NCBI RefSeq assembly: GCF_040958095.1
Contig: NC_091175.1
Location: 19,004,287 to 19,068,286, forward strand
DNA: 64,000 nt
Direction of reading: 5' to 3'
Source: Procambarus clarkii
Taxonomy: Eukaryota > Arthropoda > Malacostraca > Decapoda > Cambaridae
In this document: positions 11,658-23,244 of the stretch, piece after piece
Position numbering within the stretch: position 1 is the stretch's first letter
Layout: the number at the start of each line of letters is the position of its first letter
Program-made: the position numbers and the translations under genes
The notes under the pieces: generated by a model
Seen by the model: the letters and a program-made list of their open reading frames with translations, nothing else
Databases searched by the model: none
What the model was told of the DNA's origin: nothing

Positions 11658-12048
11658 CTACCCGTCGTCGACTCAAGTTCATTCCATCCAGCGGTCGACC
11701 TCACAGACGCATTCATAAATTTTAACATGCTTTTCATTCAAACGGAAATTTTCTCAAATATAAATAAATATTATAATATATGGGCATATTATGCATATAT
11801 TTGCATAGGTTAGGTTAGGTGTTTAGGTTCTGTTAGCGTTTTATTTGTATTTGTAGTACGTGGGTAGTAGTATTTGTAGTACATTTGCAGCGTTGTGGTT
11901 CGAACACAAGTCGTCAGTGAAGCACTTGTTCCGGAAGTGTTCGGACGTCATCAGTTGTGAGTCGTGTATAAACCGCTTTTCATTCATAAACAGGGGGTTT
12001 GGCGGGTAGATGGAATCACTTTTGAGTCTTTGTTTGGAAGACGGGCTG
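11658..12048 (+). mobile_element. M3 MITE, nested copy 1
   Basis: It runs from CTACCCGTCGTCGACTCAAG to GGAAGACGGGCTG. The M3 consensus ends are CARCCCGTCCTC. The interior carries GGTTAGGTTAGG, TAGTACGTGGG and TTCATTCATAAACAGGGGG as in all other copies. Flanked by TTACACA on both sides. Confidence 0.85.
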
Positions 12049-12105
12049 TTACACACGACTCACAAATGTTGACGTTCGAACACTTCCAGAACAAGTGCTT
12101 TACAG

Positions 12106-12489
12106 CAGCCCGTCCTCCAAACAAAGACCCAAAAGTAATTCCATGCACCCGCCAAACCCCCTGTTTATGAATGAAAAGCGGTTTACACACGACTCACAAT
12201 TGCTGACATTCGAACATATCCGGAACAAGTGTTTCACTGACGAATTTTGTTCGAATCACAACACTATAAATGCTTCACCCACGTACTACAAATACAAATA
12301 ATCGCCAACAGAACCTAAACACCTAACCTAACCTATCCTATGCCTTTATATACACAATATGCTAATATATTATAATATTAATTTATACTTGAGAAAATTC
12401 CCGTTTTGAGTGAACAGTATGTTAAAATTTATGAATGCGTCTGTGGGGTTGACCGCTGAATGTAATGGACTTGAGTCGAGGACGGGTTG
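12106..12489 (-). mobile_element. M3 MITE, nested copy 2
   Basis: It runs from CAGCCCGTCCTCCAAAC to GAGTCGAGGACGGGTTG, opposite in orientation to copy 1, and is flanked on both sides by TTTACAG. Confidence 0.88.
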
Positions 12490-12869
12490 TTTACAGACGA
12501 ATTTTGTTCGAACCACATCGCCATAAATGCTTCACCCACGTACTACAAACACAAATAAAACGCTAACAGAACCTAAACACCTAATCTGACCTATGCCTAT
12601 ATATGCACGATATGCTAATACATTATAATATTAATTTATATTTGAGAAAATTCTTGTTTTGAATGAACAGTATATACAAATTTATGAATGCGTCTGTGGG
12701 GTCGACCGCTGGATGGAATGGACCTGGGTCTAGGACGGGTTGCTCCGGGTCCCCCCATTAGGTCGTTAGCTATACATAGTGAGGGTCGTGCGTGCCCTGA
12801 AGTGTACTTGGTGTTGGTTGACCATTATTATTCCCTATTATAACTCTGTGTAGTATTTACCCCAAACTC

Positions 12870-12962
12870 CTCATAGCTTAGCTCAGTCGATTAAGGCAGC
12901 GTCTGGGATGCTCTCGGACGCAGGTTCGAATCCTCGTCACGGCCCTTGTGGATTTGTTCCTC
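12870..12962 (+). mobile_element. tRNA-derived SINE, family S4 (copy 1)
   Basis: The head is tRNA-like: A box TTAGCTCAGTCGATTAAGG, B box GGTTCGAATCC, then TCACGGCCCTTGTGGATTTG. It lacks a clean acceptor stem and its match continues downstream, so I call a SINE and not a tRNA gene. An inverted copy lies about 300 bp away. Confidence 0.75.
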
Positions 12963-13267
12963 ATAGCTGTTTACATTGAACTCAGATATTATAATCTGTA
13001 AGCTTAATAATCGCACATTATAGGTAAATTAATTTGCTGTTTCAAGAAGTTGCCAAAAGGCTTTGAATTTCCAAGAATTGCTTGCTTGCATCGGCACATA
13101 CATCAATAAATTATACAACAGGTCTAATGATGTCATTGGATAGCAAATGCAGTGACATGTTAAATACGAGTTAATACGCGAATGTACATAGAAATATATT
13201 CTAAATTTGAACAATTTATCAATAATTGTTTATTTTTATTTTTGTTTGGAGAAATAATTGGGAGAAA
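12963..13267. other. AT-rich spacer between inverted S4 copies
   Basis: No feature seen. Confidence 0.5.
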
Positions 13268-13448
13268 CAAATCCACAAGGGCCGTGACGAGGATTCGAAC
13301 CTGCGTCCGGGAGCATCCCAGACACTGCCTTAATCGACTGAGCTATGACAGGCTTAAAAAAAGAGTTGAAACCGAAGTTCTACTGAACTTATTGGATCCC
13401 GTAGCCTCTCTGAGGCACAAACCAGGATTTAACACAACTCCCCCCTGC
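13268..13448 (-). mobile_element. tRNA-derived SINE, family S4 (copy 2, inverted)
   Basis: 13268-13350 is the near-perfect reverse complement of the copy at 12870-12962 (CCACAAGGGCCGTGACGAGG, GATTCGAACCTGCGTCC). Sequence to about 13448 (on the minus strand: GGATCCAATAAGTTCAGTAG) probably belongs to the same composite element. Confidence 0.7.
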
Positions 13449-13518
13449 ACCCGAGCTATGTCAATAGGCCGTTCTCCCTTTTCGCCCTTACATCATTACA
13501 CACACAGATCACACTACA

Positions 13519-14274
13519 CACGAGTGTCTCTCCAGTGGTGGAGTACACGTGAGTGTCTCTCCAGTGGTGGAGTACACGTGAGTGTCTCTCCAGTGGTGGA
13601 GTATACGTGAGTGTCTCTCAGTGGTGGTGAACACACGCGTGTCTCTCCAGTGGTGGAGTACACATGAGTGTCTCTCCAGTGGTGGAGTACACATGAGTGT
13701 TTCTCCAGTGGTGGAGTACACATGAGTGTCTCTCCAGTGGTGGAGTACACATGAGTGTCTCTCCAGTGGTGGAATACACATGAGTGTCTCTCAGTGGTGG
13801 AGTACACGTGAGTGTCTCTCCAGTGGTGGAGTACACATGAGTGTCTCTCAGTGGTGGAGTACACGTGAGTGTCTCTCAGTGGTGGAGTACACATGAGTGT
13901 CTCTCCAGTGGTGGAGTACACGTGAGTGTCTCTCCAGTGGTGGAGTACACGTGAGTGTCTCTCCAGTGGTGGAGTACACGTGAGTGTCTCTCAGTGGTGG
14001 AGTACACGTGAGTGTCTCTCAGTGGTGGAGTACACATGAGTGTCTCTCCAGTGGTGGAGTACACGTGAGTGTCTCTCCAGTGGTGGAGTACACGTGAGTG
14101 TCTCTCCAGTGGTGGAGTACACGTGAGTGTCTCTCCAGTGGTGGAGTACACATGAGTGTCTCTCAGTGGTGGAGTACACGTGAGTGTCTCTCAGTGGTGG
14201 AGTACACGTGAGTGTCTCTCCAGTGGTGGAGTACACGTGAGTGTCTCTCCAGTGGTGGAGTACACGTGAGTGTC
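13519..14274 (+). repeat. 29-bp minisatellite with 27-28-bp variants, about 26 copies
   Basis: The unit is GAGTGTCTCTCCAGTGG plus TGGAGTACACRT. A shorter variant lacks CC. Spacing between the first two units is 29 bp (13522, 13551). Minus-strand frames read repeated ETLTCTPPLERHS-like peptide; shifting frames show this is not coding selection. Confidence 0.95.
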
Positions 14275-14279
14275 AAGCT

Positions 14280-14484
14280 AAAAAAAACGTCCATGAGTCA
14301 TATTTACGACATTTTCGATATTTTGAAACTCCAAATTGATCAGATTTTGCCAAAATCCTCCGACAGTTTTCAAAAATATAGGAAATATGACTCTTGAGCG
14401 CCATGTTTGAGCCGAATTATGGCTCATTGCACATATTTGGAGATTGAAATTACGACTTTCTATACCGAAAATATGTGACACAGG
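14280..14484 (+). repeat. Dispersed diverged monomer of the 168-bp satellite
   Basis: It carries the same landmarks in the same order as the array at 16.9-20.1 kb: a TTTTGCCAAAA-type block, CAGTTTTCAAAA, TGACTCTTGAGCG, TTTGAGCCGAATT and TACGACTTTCTATACCGAA. It lies 2.5 kb outside the main array. Confidence 0.8.
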
Positions 14485-14498
14485 CAGATAGACAGACT

Positions 14499-14591
<93 letters not shown>
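14485..14591 (+). repeat. (CAGA)n microsatellite
   Basis: An uninterrupted CAGA tract next to the dispersed satellite monomer. Confidence 0.97.
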
Positions 14592-14592
<1 letters not shown>

Positions 14593-15438
14593 TACAGAAA
14601 ATATCCAGTGATATGAGGGAATATAGGAATTAGCTTGAATGAGTCTCAGAGAAAAGAATGGCTGGAAAAAAAACAATAAACAAAAACTGATGAAGGTTCA
14701 AATAAAATAAAATAGAATTCTAAAACTCAAAAAATGGCTCTGGTAATTTATGCGTTGACGAAATGCAGGTGGAAACGAGCTGCCTTTGCCTGCAGGCTCA
14801 CCTTTCCATGATTATAAACATAAGGATAAGAAAACAAAGCAGAGAATGACCCCTTTTAAGAAAATGTAAAAGCCACTTTGTCTTATATTGGGTAACGAAA
14901 ACATATCATTTTGTCGGGTAAAAATTCCAGATCTACATTTTCTTGGCGTAAGAAATATTTGTGCAACTTTAGTTCTAAAACCGATTGGTAGAAGGTTTTA
15001 GTTTTTCTAAGACTATCACAAGAGCTGCTGAAGCAAGTTTCACGAACCAAACAGCTCATTTGAGTAGTATTATAATCCAAGATAAAACTACCATACCATG
15101 CAACATTTGTGAGGTGTCACTACGGACATCTTTCATACATCATACAACACCTGTAGGAGCTACTGTAGCCATGGTCAACTACACTATGCACTAATACACT
15201 ATACAATATCCGAGGAAAGAATAACTACTTCTTGTCTAAAAGCAGTTCTGAATAACCTTTTGAATCTACGTTTAAATTCTTTATGGGAACATGTCTGATG
15301 CATCTTTAGGAGCCTTTAATTCCAAACCTTTTTCCCCAATTTTAAATTCTCTCTCTTCCCAAAAGATTGTTACAAAAATTTACTTCCTTAAATTCTGCAA
15401 GATACTAAAACTTCCGTGTCTTCGTTTAAGACCGTAAA
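14592..15438. other. Unassigned AT-rich sequence
   Basis: No convincing gene or repeat. Confidence 0.5.
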
Positions 15439-15665
15439 ATCCTGTATAATGTAGGTCTAAAAAGTAGATATAAAAAAGTGAATAATGTAGGTCTAAAAAG
15501 TAGGTCTATAGAAGTGTATAATGTAGGTCTAAAAAGTAGGAATAAAAAGTGAATAATGTAGGTCTAAAAAGTAGGTCTAAAAAAGTGAATAATGTAGGTC
15601 TATAAAAGTGTATAATGTAGATCTAAAAAGTAGGTCTAAAAAGTGAATAATGTAGGTCTAAAAAC
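15439..15665 (+). repeat. About 35-bp imperfect tandem repeat, 6-7 copies
   Basis: Units combine AATAATGTAGGTCTAAAAAG with TAGGTCTAAAAAAGTG at 35-36-bp spacing. 15666-16027 contains no further feature. Confidence 0.85.
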
Positions 15666-16027
15666 GCCCCGTGATTTCAATTACGAGTGAATTACCCACG
15701 AATTTCAATTACCCACGAGGTAAATTTCGTGCACGAATTTCCATATGCGACGGGAGCGTAATAAACAAATTAATTGTTTATCGGCCTAAAAGGTCGAAGA
15801 TCGCACTGCATTACGGTCGTGTTCAGTGCCATCTATGCGAGCATGGAAGCTGTTGGAGCAATACAGTGCTATACACATTGTACTGGTTTAATACACCATT
15901 TTCTTTGGTTTCTCGGACAGGTTTTTGTATAATGTATCTTTGATTTATTGATAATTATAACTTTATAAATCATCTCTTGGAGCTGTAGCGGAGATATATA
16001 TGTGACATAGAGGGCCCGTGTGACTTC

Positions 16028-16291
16028 CAGTAACGTGGGATAATAGCCGTTGTAGCTTACAGTAGCCAGGGGATAATGGCCAGTTGTAGCTACAGTAGCC
16101 AGGGGATAATGGCCAGTTGTAGCTTACAGTAGCCAGGGAATAATGGCCAGTTGTAGCTTACAGTAGCCAGGGGATAATGGCCAGTTGTAGCTTATAGTAG
16201 CCAGGTGATAATGACCAGTTGTAACTTACAGTAGCTGGGGGGCTAATGGCCAATTGTAACTTACAGTAGCTGGGGGGCTAATGGCCAATTC
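16028..16291 (+). repeat. 34-bp minisatellite, about 7-8 copies
   Basis: The unit core is CAGTAGCCAGGGGATAATGG plus CCAGTTGTAGCTTA, drifting to AGCTGGGGGGCTAATGGCC at the right edge. Confidence 0.9.
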
Positions 16292-16934
16292 GTAAGACAG
16301 TCAGCAGTTGGGAGATATGGTTATAGTTCTGTCAAGAAGCGCGATCACTTCTCCTCACTCTCAGACCTTATCCACACAATTCCTCTTAAGTTATTAAAGA
16401 TAAAACTCATTTTAAACTTAAAGATAAAACTCATTAATTTGGTAAACTGTCTAAGAATTTTGTATTTGCCTTGAAGACATTTGTCTCGAGAGGGTTGAAG
16501 AAACGCTGAACAGACACGGCTGCTTAGCGCACTAATCGCTTACATTTTAACACAAGAACAACCTTAAAAAAATGGTCTTGAAAGGATGGAAATATTTCTT
16601 AGAAACAGTGGAAATTGTGTGTTATATAAAGGTAACATAAATCAGAATTTTCCTCTCTCTCCAATGTAAACACAGCTGGTCCCTCAGTGCTGCCAACCTA
16701 AACACTGCTGCCCTCTCAGGGCTGCCAACCTAAACACTGTTGCCCCCGTCTCAAGGCTGCCAACCGGTTATATAATATGACGAGACGTACACAAATATGA
16801 GAGCAAACTGAGAGAGAGAGAGAGAGAATGTTCTCTTTCAGAATAAGTACTACCTTCCGGCGCCCTATTAGAGCAGGTAAACTGAGGGAACCTCATTAGT
16901 GGAAACCGCTTGACGAGGCTTAATCAGAACACAT
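16292..16934. other. Unassigned, with a short 3-copy repeat at 16688-16760
   Basis: GGCTGCCAACCTAAACACTG-type units recur three times, and a short (GA)n lies at 16811-16827. Nothing else seen. Confidence 0.6.
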
Positions 16935-19900
16935 ATGTTGGAGGAAAATCGCAGAAATTTATTAATAGGCATATTTTCGGTATAAAAAGTCGTAATTTAA
17001 AATTCCAAATATGTGCAATGGGCCAGAATTTGGCTCGATAATAACGCTCATGAATCAGATTTCCAATATTTGTGATATTTTGAAAACTGCAGGGGGGCTT
17101 GGGCAAAATGTGACCCATCGACGTTTTCAGTAATTGGCATATTTTCGGTATAAAAAGTCGTAATTTCAAACTGCATATATGTGCAGAGAGCCGGAATTCG
17201 GCTCCAAAATATGGCTCAGGAGTCAGATTTGGGATATTTTGGATATTTTGAAAACTGCAGGGGGGGGGGGGTTTGGGTAAAATGTGACCCATCGCTGTTT
17301 TCAGCAATTGGTATATTTTCGGTATAAAAAGTAGTGTTTTTCGATATAAAAAGTCGGTGTGATTTTTGAGCCGAATTCTGACTCTCTGCACCTATTTTCT
17401 TTTTCAAATTACGACTATTTATTCCGAAAATATGCTAATTGCTGACAACGGTGATGGGTCATATTTTGCCCAAAACCCCCTGCAGTTTTCAAAATATCTG
17501 AAATGTCGGAAATTTGACTCCTGAGCGTGATTTTTGAGCCGAAATCTGACTCTCTGCACCTATTTTCAATTTCAAATTAATTTTTTAATACCAAAAACAT
17601 GCCAATTACTGAAAAGGGTGATGGGTCATATTTTGCCCAAACCCCACTGTAGTTTTTAAAATATCTGAAATGTCGGAAATTTGACTCCTGAGCGAGATTT
17701 TTGGGCCGAGTTCTGACTCTCATCACCTATTTTCATTTTCAAATTACGACTTTTTATACCGAAATTGTGCCAATTACTGAAAACGGCGATGGCTCATATT
17801 TTGCCCAAACCCCACTGCAGTTTTCAAAATATCTAAAATGTCGGAAATTTGACTCCTGAGCGAGATTTTTGGGCCGAGTTCTGAATCTCTTCACCTATTT
17901 TCATTTTTAAATTTCGAATTTTAAACCGAAAATATGTCAATTACTGAAAACTGCGATGGGTCATATTTTGCCCAAACCCCCCTGCAGTTTTCAAAATATC
18001 TGAAATTTGACTACTGAGCATGACTTTTGAGCCGAATTCTGACTCTCTGCACCTATTTTCATTTTCAAATTACGTCTTTTTATACAAAAAAAATATGCCA
18101 ATTACTGAAAACGGCGATGGGTCATATTTTGCCCCCCCCCCCCTCCTTGCAGTTTTCAAAATATCTGAAATGTTGGAAATTTGACTCCTGAGCGTGATTT
18201 TTGAGCCAAATTCTGGCTCTCTGCACCTATTTACATTTTCAAATTACAAAATTTTATACCAAAAATATGCCCATTACTGAAAACGGCGATAGGTCATATT
18301 TTGCCCAAACCCCACTGCAGTTTTCAAAATATAAAAAATGTCGGAAATTTTACTCCTGAGCGTGATTTTTGAGTCAAATTCTGACTTTCTGCACCTATTT
18401 TCATTTTCAAATTACGAATTTTTATATCGAAAATATGCCAATTACTGAAAACGGCGAAGGGTCATATTTTGCCCAAACCCCCCCCCCCCCCCCCCTGCAG
18501 TTTTCAAATTATCTGAAATGTAAAAAAAATGACTCCTGAACGTGATTTATGAGCCGAAATCTGACTCTCTGCACATATTTTTATTTTCAAATTACGACTT
18601 TTTATACCGAAAATATGCCAATTACTGAAAACGGTGACGGATCACATTTTGCTCAAAACCCCCTGCAGTTTTCAAAATTTCTGAAATGTCTGAAATTTGA
18701 CTCCTGAACGTGATTTTTAAGCCGAATTCTGACTCTCTGCACCTATTTTCATTTTCAAATTACGATTTTTATACCGAAAATATGCCAATTACTGAAAATG
18801 GAGATGAGTCATGTTTTGCCCAAACCCCCCTACAGTTCTTAAAATATCTGAAATGCCGGAAATTTGACTCCTGGACGTGATTTTTGAGCCGAATTCCGGC
18901 TCTCTGTACCTATTTTCATTTTCAAGTAACGACTTTTTATACCGAAAATATGCCAATTACTGATAACGGCGATGGGTCATATTTTGCCCAAACACCCCTG
19001 CATTTACAAAATATCTGAAATATCGAAAATTTGACTCCTCAGCGTAAGTTTTCAGCCGAATTCTAATTCTCTGCACCTATTTTCATTTTCAAATTACGAT
19101 TTTTTTATACAGATAATATGCCAATTACTGAACACGACGAAGGGGCCATTTTTGCCCAAACCCCACTGTAGTTTTCAAAATATCTAAAATGTCGGAAATT
19201 TGACTCCTGAGCGTAATTTTTTAGACGAATTCTGACTCTCTGCACCTATTTTCATTTTCAAATTACAAATTTTTATATCGAAAATATGCCGATTACTGTG
19301 AACGGTGATGGGTCATATTTTGCCCAAACCCCCCCTGCAGTTTTCAAAATATTCTAAATGTCATAAATTTGACTCCTGAGCGTGATTTATGAGTCGAATT
19401 CTGACTCTGCACCTATTTTCATTTTCAAATTATGACTTTATATACCGAAAATATGCCAATTACTGAAACCGGTGATGGGTCATATTTTGCCATAACCCCC
19501 CCTGCATTTTCAAAATATCTGAAATGTCGGAAATTTGACTCCTGAGCGAGATTTTTTAGCCGAATCCTGACTCTCTGCACCTATTTTCAATTTTAAATTA
19601 CGAATTTATTTACCAATAATATGCCAATTACTGAAAAAGGTGAAGGGTCATATTTTGCCCAAACCCCACTGCAGTTTTAAAAATATCTGAAAAGTCGGAA
19701 ATTTGACTCCTGAGCGTGATTTTTGAGCCGAATTCTGACTTTATGCACCTATTTTCATTTTCAAATTACGACTTTTTATACAAAAAATATGCCAATTACT
19801 GAAAACGGCGTTGGGTCACATTTTGTCCAACCCCCCCCCCCCCATCCCTGCAGTTTTCAAAATTTCCCAAATATCCTAAATCTGACTCCTTAGCCATATT

Positions 19901-20075
19901 TTTAAACCAAACTCTGGCTCTCTGCACATATTTGTAGTTTGAAATTGCGACTATTTATTCCGAAAATATGCCAATTACTGAAAATGGCGATGGGTCACAT
20001 TTTGCCCAAACTCCTTTGCAGTTTTCAAAATATCCCAAATATCTCAAATCTGGCTCCGGAGCCATATTTTAAACA
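16935..20075. repeat. Satellite of about 168-bp monomers, about 18 copies, with an internal orientation switch
   Basis: Landmarks recur at 161-180 bp: AATTACTGAAAACGGCGATG, TCATATTTTGCCCAAACCCC, CTGCAGTTTTCAAAATATC, TTTGACTCCTGAGCG, TTTTTGAGCCGAATTCTGAC and TATACCGAAAATATG. From 16935 to about 17350 the monomers are reverse-complemented; from there to 20075 they are in forward orientation. Length differences come mainly from the poly-C run in each unit (4 to 17 C). Monomers are diverged, so the array is older than the 28-bp or 32-bp arrays. Confidence 0.93.
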
Positions 20076-20271
20076 TCCAAGCAGCCACTCTCCCGGAGCT
20101 TCGGGAGGAGGAACAATCACCACCACACACCAGCAGTCTCCTGTTACTGACCGTACTAGCCAATGGGGACCCAGTTCCCAGCAGACCATCCACTCATGGA
20201 GCCAGTCGCCGTCGCCACCTTCATTCCACCCAGACCAATCACTGTAGAGCACAGTCAAAGCTTCGACATCG
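20076..20271. other. Ser/Pro-rich transition between satellite and decayed ORF
   Basis: Forward translation is open and Ser/His/Pro-rich (ATFHPDQS-type composition). No recognised motif. It may be the upstream part of the ORF at 20272. Confidence 0.35.
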
Positions 20272-20850
20272 ATGGCCAGTAACTGGCCATCGAAAGCTGG
20301 CAGTAACCCCCAAGAATATGTGAGAATTCTAAATATTCTTTACATAGCGAATGGTCTCGAACCCTTCAAGTTTCCCAATGAAGTCTACAACGCTTCAGCA
20401 ACTAAGCCTGAAATCACTGTAAATGCTTCCACGCTCTCAGATCTACTGTCAGCTTCTGCTCCACCCGTTTCTCCAGCTATTGCTGGCCCTTCATTTGACC
20501 TAGCTGAGACGGCAATTGTAACTTACCCTTGATCTAACCCTGTACCTTTAGCTCACAAGACTGTAGCTCCTAAGACCCCATCTTCTACTCCAGCTCTCGT
20601 ACCCCACTGCTGCTACTCAACCATCAAGAACTCAGCCTCAACGATCCACCACCTCTGCTTTTTACTCATCTGATGAATCGGATGAGGACGGGTCTGTTGG
20701 AACACCATCTCGACCTTTACTAAAATGCCACTACTCAGCTGCCGATTTCCTATCAACCTCCAACGATAGCACCATAATGGCATCAGGAAGTCACACCATC
20801 AAGACCGACAAGCCAAAGAACAAGACCAAAGATCAGAGTTTGCTGAAATG
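20272..20850 (+). pseudogene. Decayed ORF of unknown, possibly retroelement ORF1, origin
   Basis: The first part (20272-20532) reads PQEYVRILNILYIANGLEPF and later LSDLLSASAPPVSPAIAG, then stops. After a frame change the reading STSAFYSSDESDEDGSVGTP (about 20650-20705) continues to KDQSLLK before a stop near 20851. The amino-acid mix (a structured start, then Ser/Pro/acidic linker) looks like a low-complexity Gag-like or ORF1 protein. I do not recognise the family. Confidence 0.4.
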
Positions 20851-20994
20851 ATAAAAAAAGACCACTGACGAAATGAAGTATCATCAACACCTGTCATCAA
20901 CCCTCAACTACCATCAACTGCCAGCTGCTTGCGAGCCATCTCCTGTGTGCACTGCAAATGACGCCCTACTCAACCCTACTTCACTCTACCCGAT

Positions 20995-21060
20995 TGATTG
21001 ATTGAGTGATTAAGATTAAGCCAACCAGGAGGTGGCACGGGCATGAATAGCCCGTAAGCA
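20995..21060 (+). repeat. Dispersed repeat piece shared with 62411-62462
   Basis: GATTAAGCCAACCAGGAGG and GGCACGGGCATGAATAGCCC match the reverse complement of the 62411-62462 segment (GGGTTATTCATGTCCGTGTC, GGTGGCTTAATCTTCATC). Confidence 0.6.
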
Positions 21061-21136
21061 CTCTACTCAATACTCAAGTTCAAAAAATACATAAATTCAC
21101 TATCCGACAACTCGCCCTAACCAAATCAAATTTCTA

Positions 21137-21425
21137 CGTTTATTTGGCCCGCGTTCGATTCCCGGCCTAGGCAGAAACAAATGGGCTAAGCTCCTTTCAC
21201 CTGATGTTCCTGTCTACCTAGCAGTAAATAGGTACATGTGAGTTAGACACCGGCTACGGGCTGCGTCCTGAGCATGTGTGGTTGTGTGAGAGAGAGAAAT
21301 ATATTTGGTAGATATGATAGAGGAAAATAGGTCGGGGGTCAGTAGATAAAACAACCGACGGTTAGAAAGGCGGGGTCCAAGAGCTATCAGCTCGATCCTA
21401 GAGGCACAAATAGTAAACACACACA
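21137..21425 (+). mobile_element. tRNA-derived SINE, family S1 with tail type 2
   Basis: The B box (GCGTTCGATTCCCGGCC) and S1 body (AAACAAATGGGCTAAG, CCTAGCAGTAAATAGGTAC, CGGGCTGCGTCC) match the other S1 copies. The 3' part then differs: after a GT/GA-rich link it reads GACGGTTAGAAAGGCGGGG and GAGGCACAAATAG, a diverged version of the 3' UTR of the LINE at 0.7-3.6 kb. Confidence 0.8.
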
Positions 21426-21856
21426 CACACTCGTCAGAAACGCCAATGACAAACTCTCCTTGTTTTTCACTGTTTTACAAAGCGGTCAGAAACAACAGCG
21501 AGTATTTTCCTTGAAATTCTTCAACACTGGATCGGAGTGAAATGCATTTACAAGGTTGTCCTTCACAGCCCCTCACACCATCACCCTCTGAGGAAGGATT
21601 ACCAGACGTTATTTATTGTGATTTATGTACAGGGAATTCGTCTCCAAAAATCGACATCTCGATGAGTTTAGAAACCAAATAAACTATAAAGATTTTGTCA
21701 GAGCATGAGAGTTTTTGAGTGTGCTAGTGAATAGTTGAAGGATGTAGTTTATCCAAGCATTCTCTTGCAAGTTGCGAATATTCATATTTTTTACTATTTT
21801 ATAGTAACAGTAATCAAAACGCAATAATAATAAAAAGTAATAATTAAAATGGCAAA

Positions 21857-21857
<1 letters not shown>
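21426..21857. other. Unassigned sequence
   Basis: A short (CA)n at its start and AT-rich sequence. No gene seen. Confidence 0.5.
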
Positions 21858-21949
<92 letters not shown>

Positions 21950-21975
21950 TTATATATATACTATATATATATATA

Positions 21976-22020
<45 letters not shown>

Positions 22021-22027
22021 ATTATTA

Positions 22028-22074
<47 letters not shown>
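21858..22074. repeat. (TA)n tract with an inner (TTA)n block
   Basis: TA units with about 12 TTA units at 21979-22014. It is the left flank of a TA-inserted MITE. Confidence 0.97.
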
Positions 22075-22077
<3 letters not shown>

Positions 22078-22461
22078 GTACCTAGTAGCCAGAACTCACT
22101 TCTCAGCCTACTATGCAAGGCCCGATTTGCCTAATAAGCCAAGTTTTCATGAATTAATGTTTTTTCGTCTACCTAACCTACCTAACCTAACCTAACCTAG
22201 CTTTTTTTGGCTACCTAACCTAACCTTACCTATATATATAGGTTAGGTTAGGTTAGGTAGGGTTGGTTAGGTTCGGTCATATATCTACGTTAATTTTAAC
22301 TCCAATAAAAAAAAATTGACCTCATACATAGTGAAAAGGGTTGCTTTATCATTTCACAAGAAAAAAATTATAGTAAATATATTAATTCAGGAAAACTTGG
22401 CTTATTAGGCAAATCGGGCCTTGAATAGTAGGCTGAGAAGTGAGTTCTGGCTACTAGGTAC

Positions 22462-22464
<3 letters not shown>
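22075..22464 (+). mobile_element. Fold-back MITE, family M4 (copy 1), in a (TA)n tract
   Basis: The ends are long inverted repeats, GTCGTACCTAGTAGCCAGAA and its complement TTCTGGCTACTAGGTACGAC. They continue inward through TACTATGCAAGGCCCGATTT and GCCTAATAAGCCAAGTTTTC. The core has AACCTAACC/GGTTAGG blocks facing each other. Flanks are TA on both sides, so a TA target duplication is likely but hidden by the microsatellite. Copy 2 (opposite core orientation) is at 60004-60392. Confidence 0.88.

Positions 22465-22532
<68 letters not shown>
22465..22532. repeat. (TA)n tract, right flank of M4 copy 1
   Basis: About 33 TA units. Confidence 0.97.
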
Positions 22533-22534
<2 letters not shown>

Positions 22535-23244
22535 ACTTAATTTATTTTAATCAACTTAATTTAATCAACTAAAATTTATTACACAACACTTCTTTATTAC
22601 TGATTTTTCTCTCATTCCTTTCAATCTTTTCACTTCAATCTCCTCTTACGTTTCTCTCTACCTCTCTCACTTTCACCTCTCACTCCGATCTCACTTTTCC
22701 AGACACGCCCATGTCCCACACACTCGTCTCTCTCCCAGACACTTCCAGCTCTCCCCCACCCACTCCCACGCACCCACTCCCACACACTCCACTTCTCCCA
22801 CCCTAGCAACTCTCCCTAGCTCACTTCCCTGCGTCGTTCATCACTGGTTATGGCTTCATTACTGTCTGCAGCTTCTGTTTTTTTACTTCCTCTTCCTCTC
22901 CAGTCTCCTTTATATCCTTCTGCCTTTCCTTTGCTTCGCTTTTTTTCTCCCCCTCTGCTTCTCCTGTTTCCCCTCTGCCTCTTCTGTTTTCTTTCACTCT
23001 CACTGCTTTCAGTCTATCCTCTGGCCAACCAACACATTCGACTGGCCAGTTAATTTTGGTCAGTCAACCGCTCGTCAGTCAATTTCGTGAAGACTTGTGG
23101 CAAATCATACGCCTCTTTAGGCCAAGCAGCTGCGCCTCTTCACAAATCAGCTGCACTTCCTGATACCACGTGGTAGTTTGTTTATCAATGTTTATCAATG
23201 ATTTTATATCTGTGGTAGGGTCTAAGGTGCGAGTGTGTGTGCGT
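22533..23244. other. Pyrimidine-rich unassigned sequence
   Basis: C/T-rich text (22600-23000) gives Leu/Ser/Pro-rich frames without any recognised motif. Confidence 0.5.

Larger units (their letters stand above)
11637..12741. mobile_element. Family M3 MITE (minus orientation) containing two nested M3 copies
   Basis: An outer M3 copy starts truncated at about 11637 (ATGAAAAACGGTTTACACA). It is interrupted by copy 1 (11658-12048), resumes at 12049, is interrupted again by copy 2 (12106-12489), and ends at 12742 with TAGGACGGGTTG. The duplicated bases TTACACA flank copy 1 and TTTACAG flank copy 2. Open frames across M3 are not conserved coding sequence. Confidence 0.8.

Noticed and set aside
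11984..12190. Small conserved protein (68 residues) recurring at 36.1, 36.6 and 37.1 kb
   Set aside because: The frames lie across M3 MITEs, are read on both strands, and end at the MITE termini; conservation is that of the element.
12870..12945. Functional tRNA gene
   Set aside because: It has A and B boxes but no clean acceptor stem, and the match continues into a SINE body with an inverted copy nearby. The same reasoning applies to the heads at 4301, 9062, 32280, 35017 and 44200.
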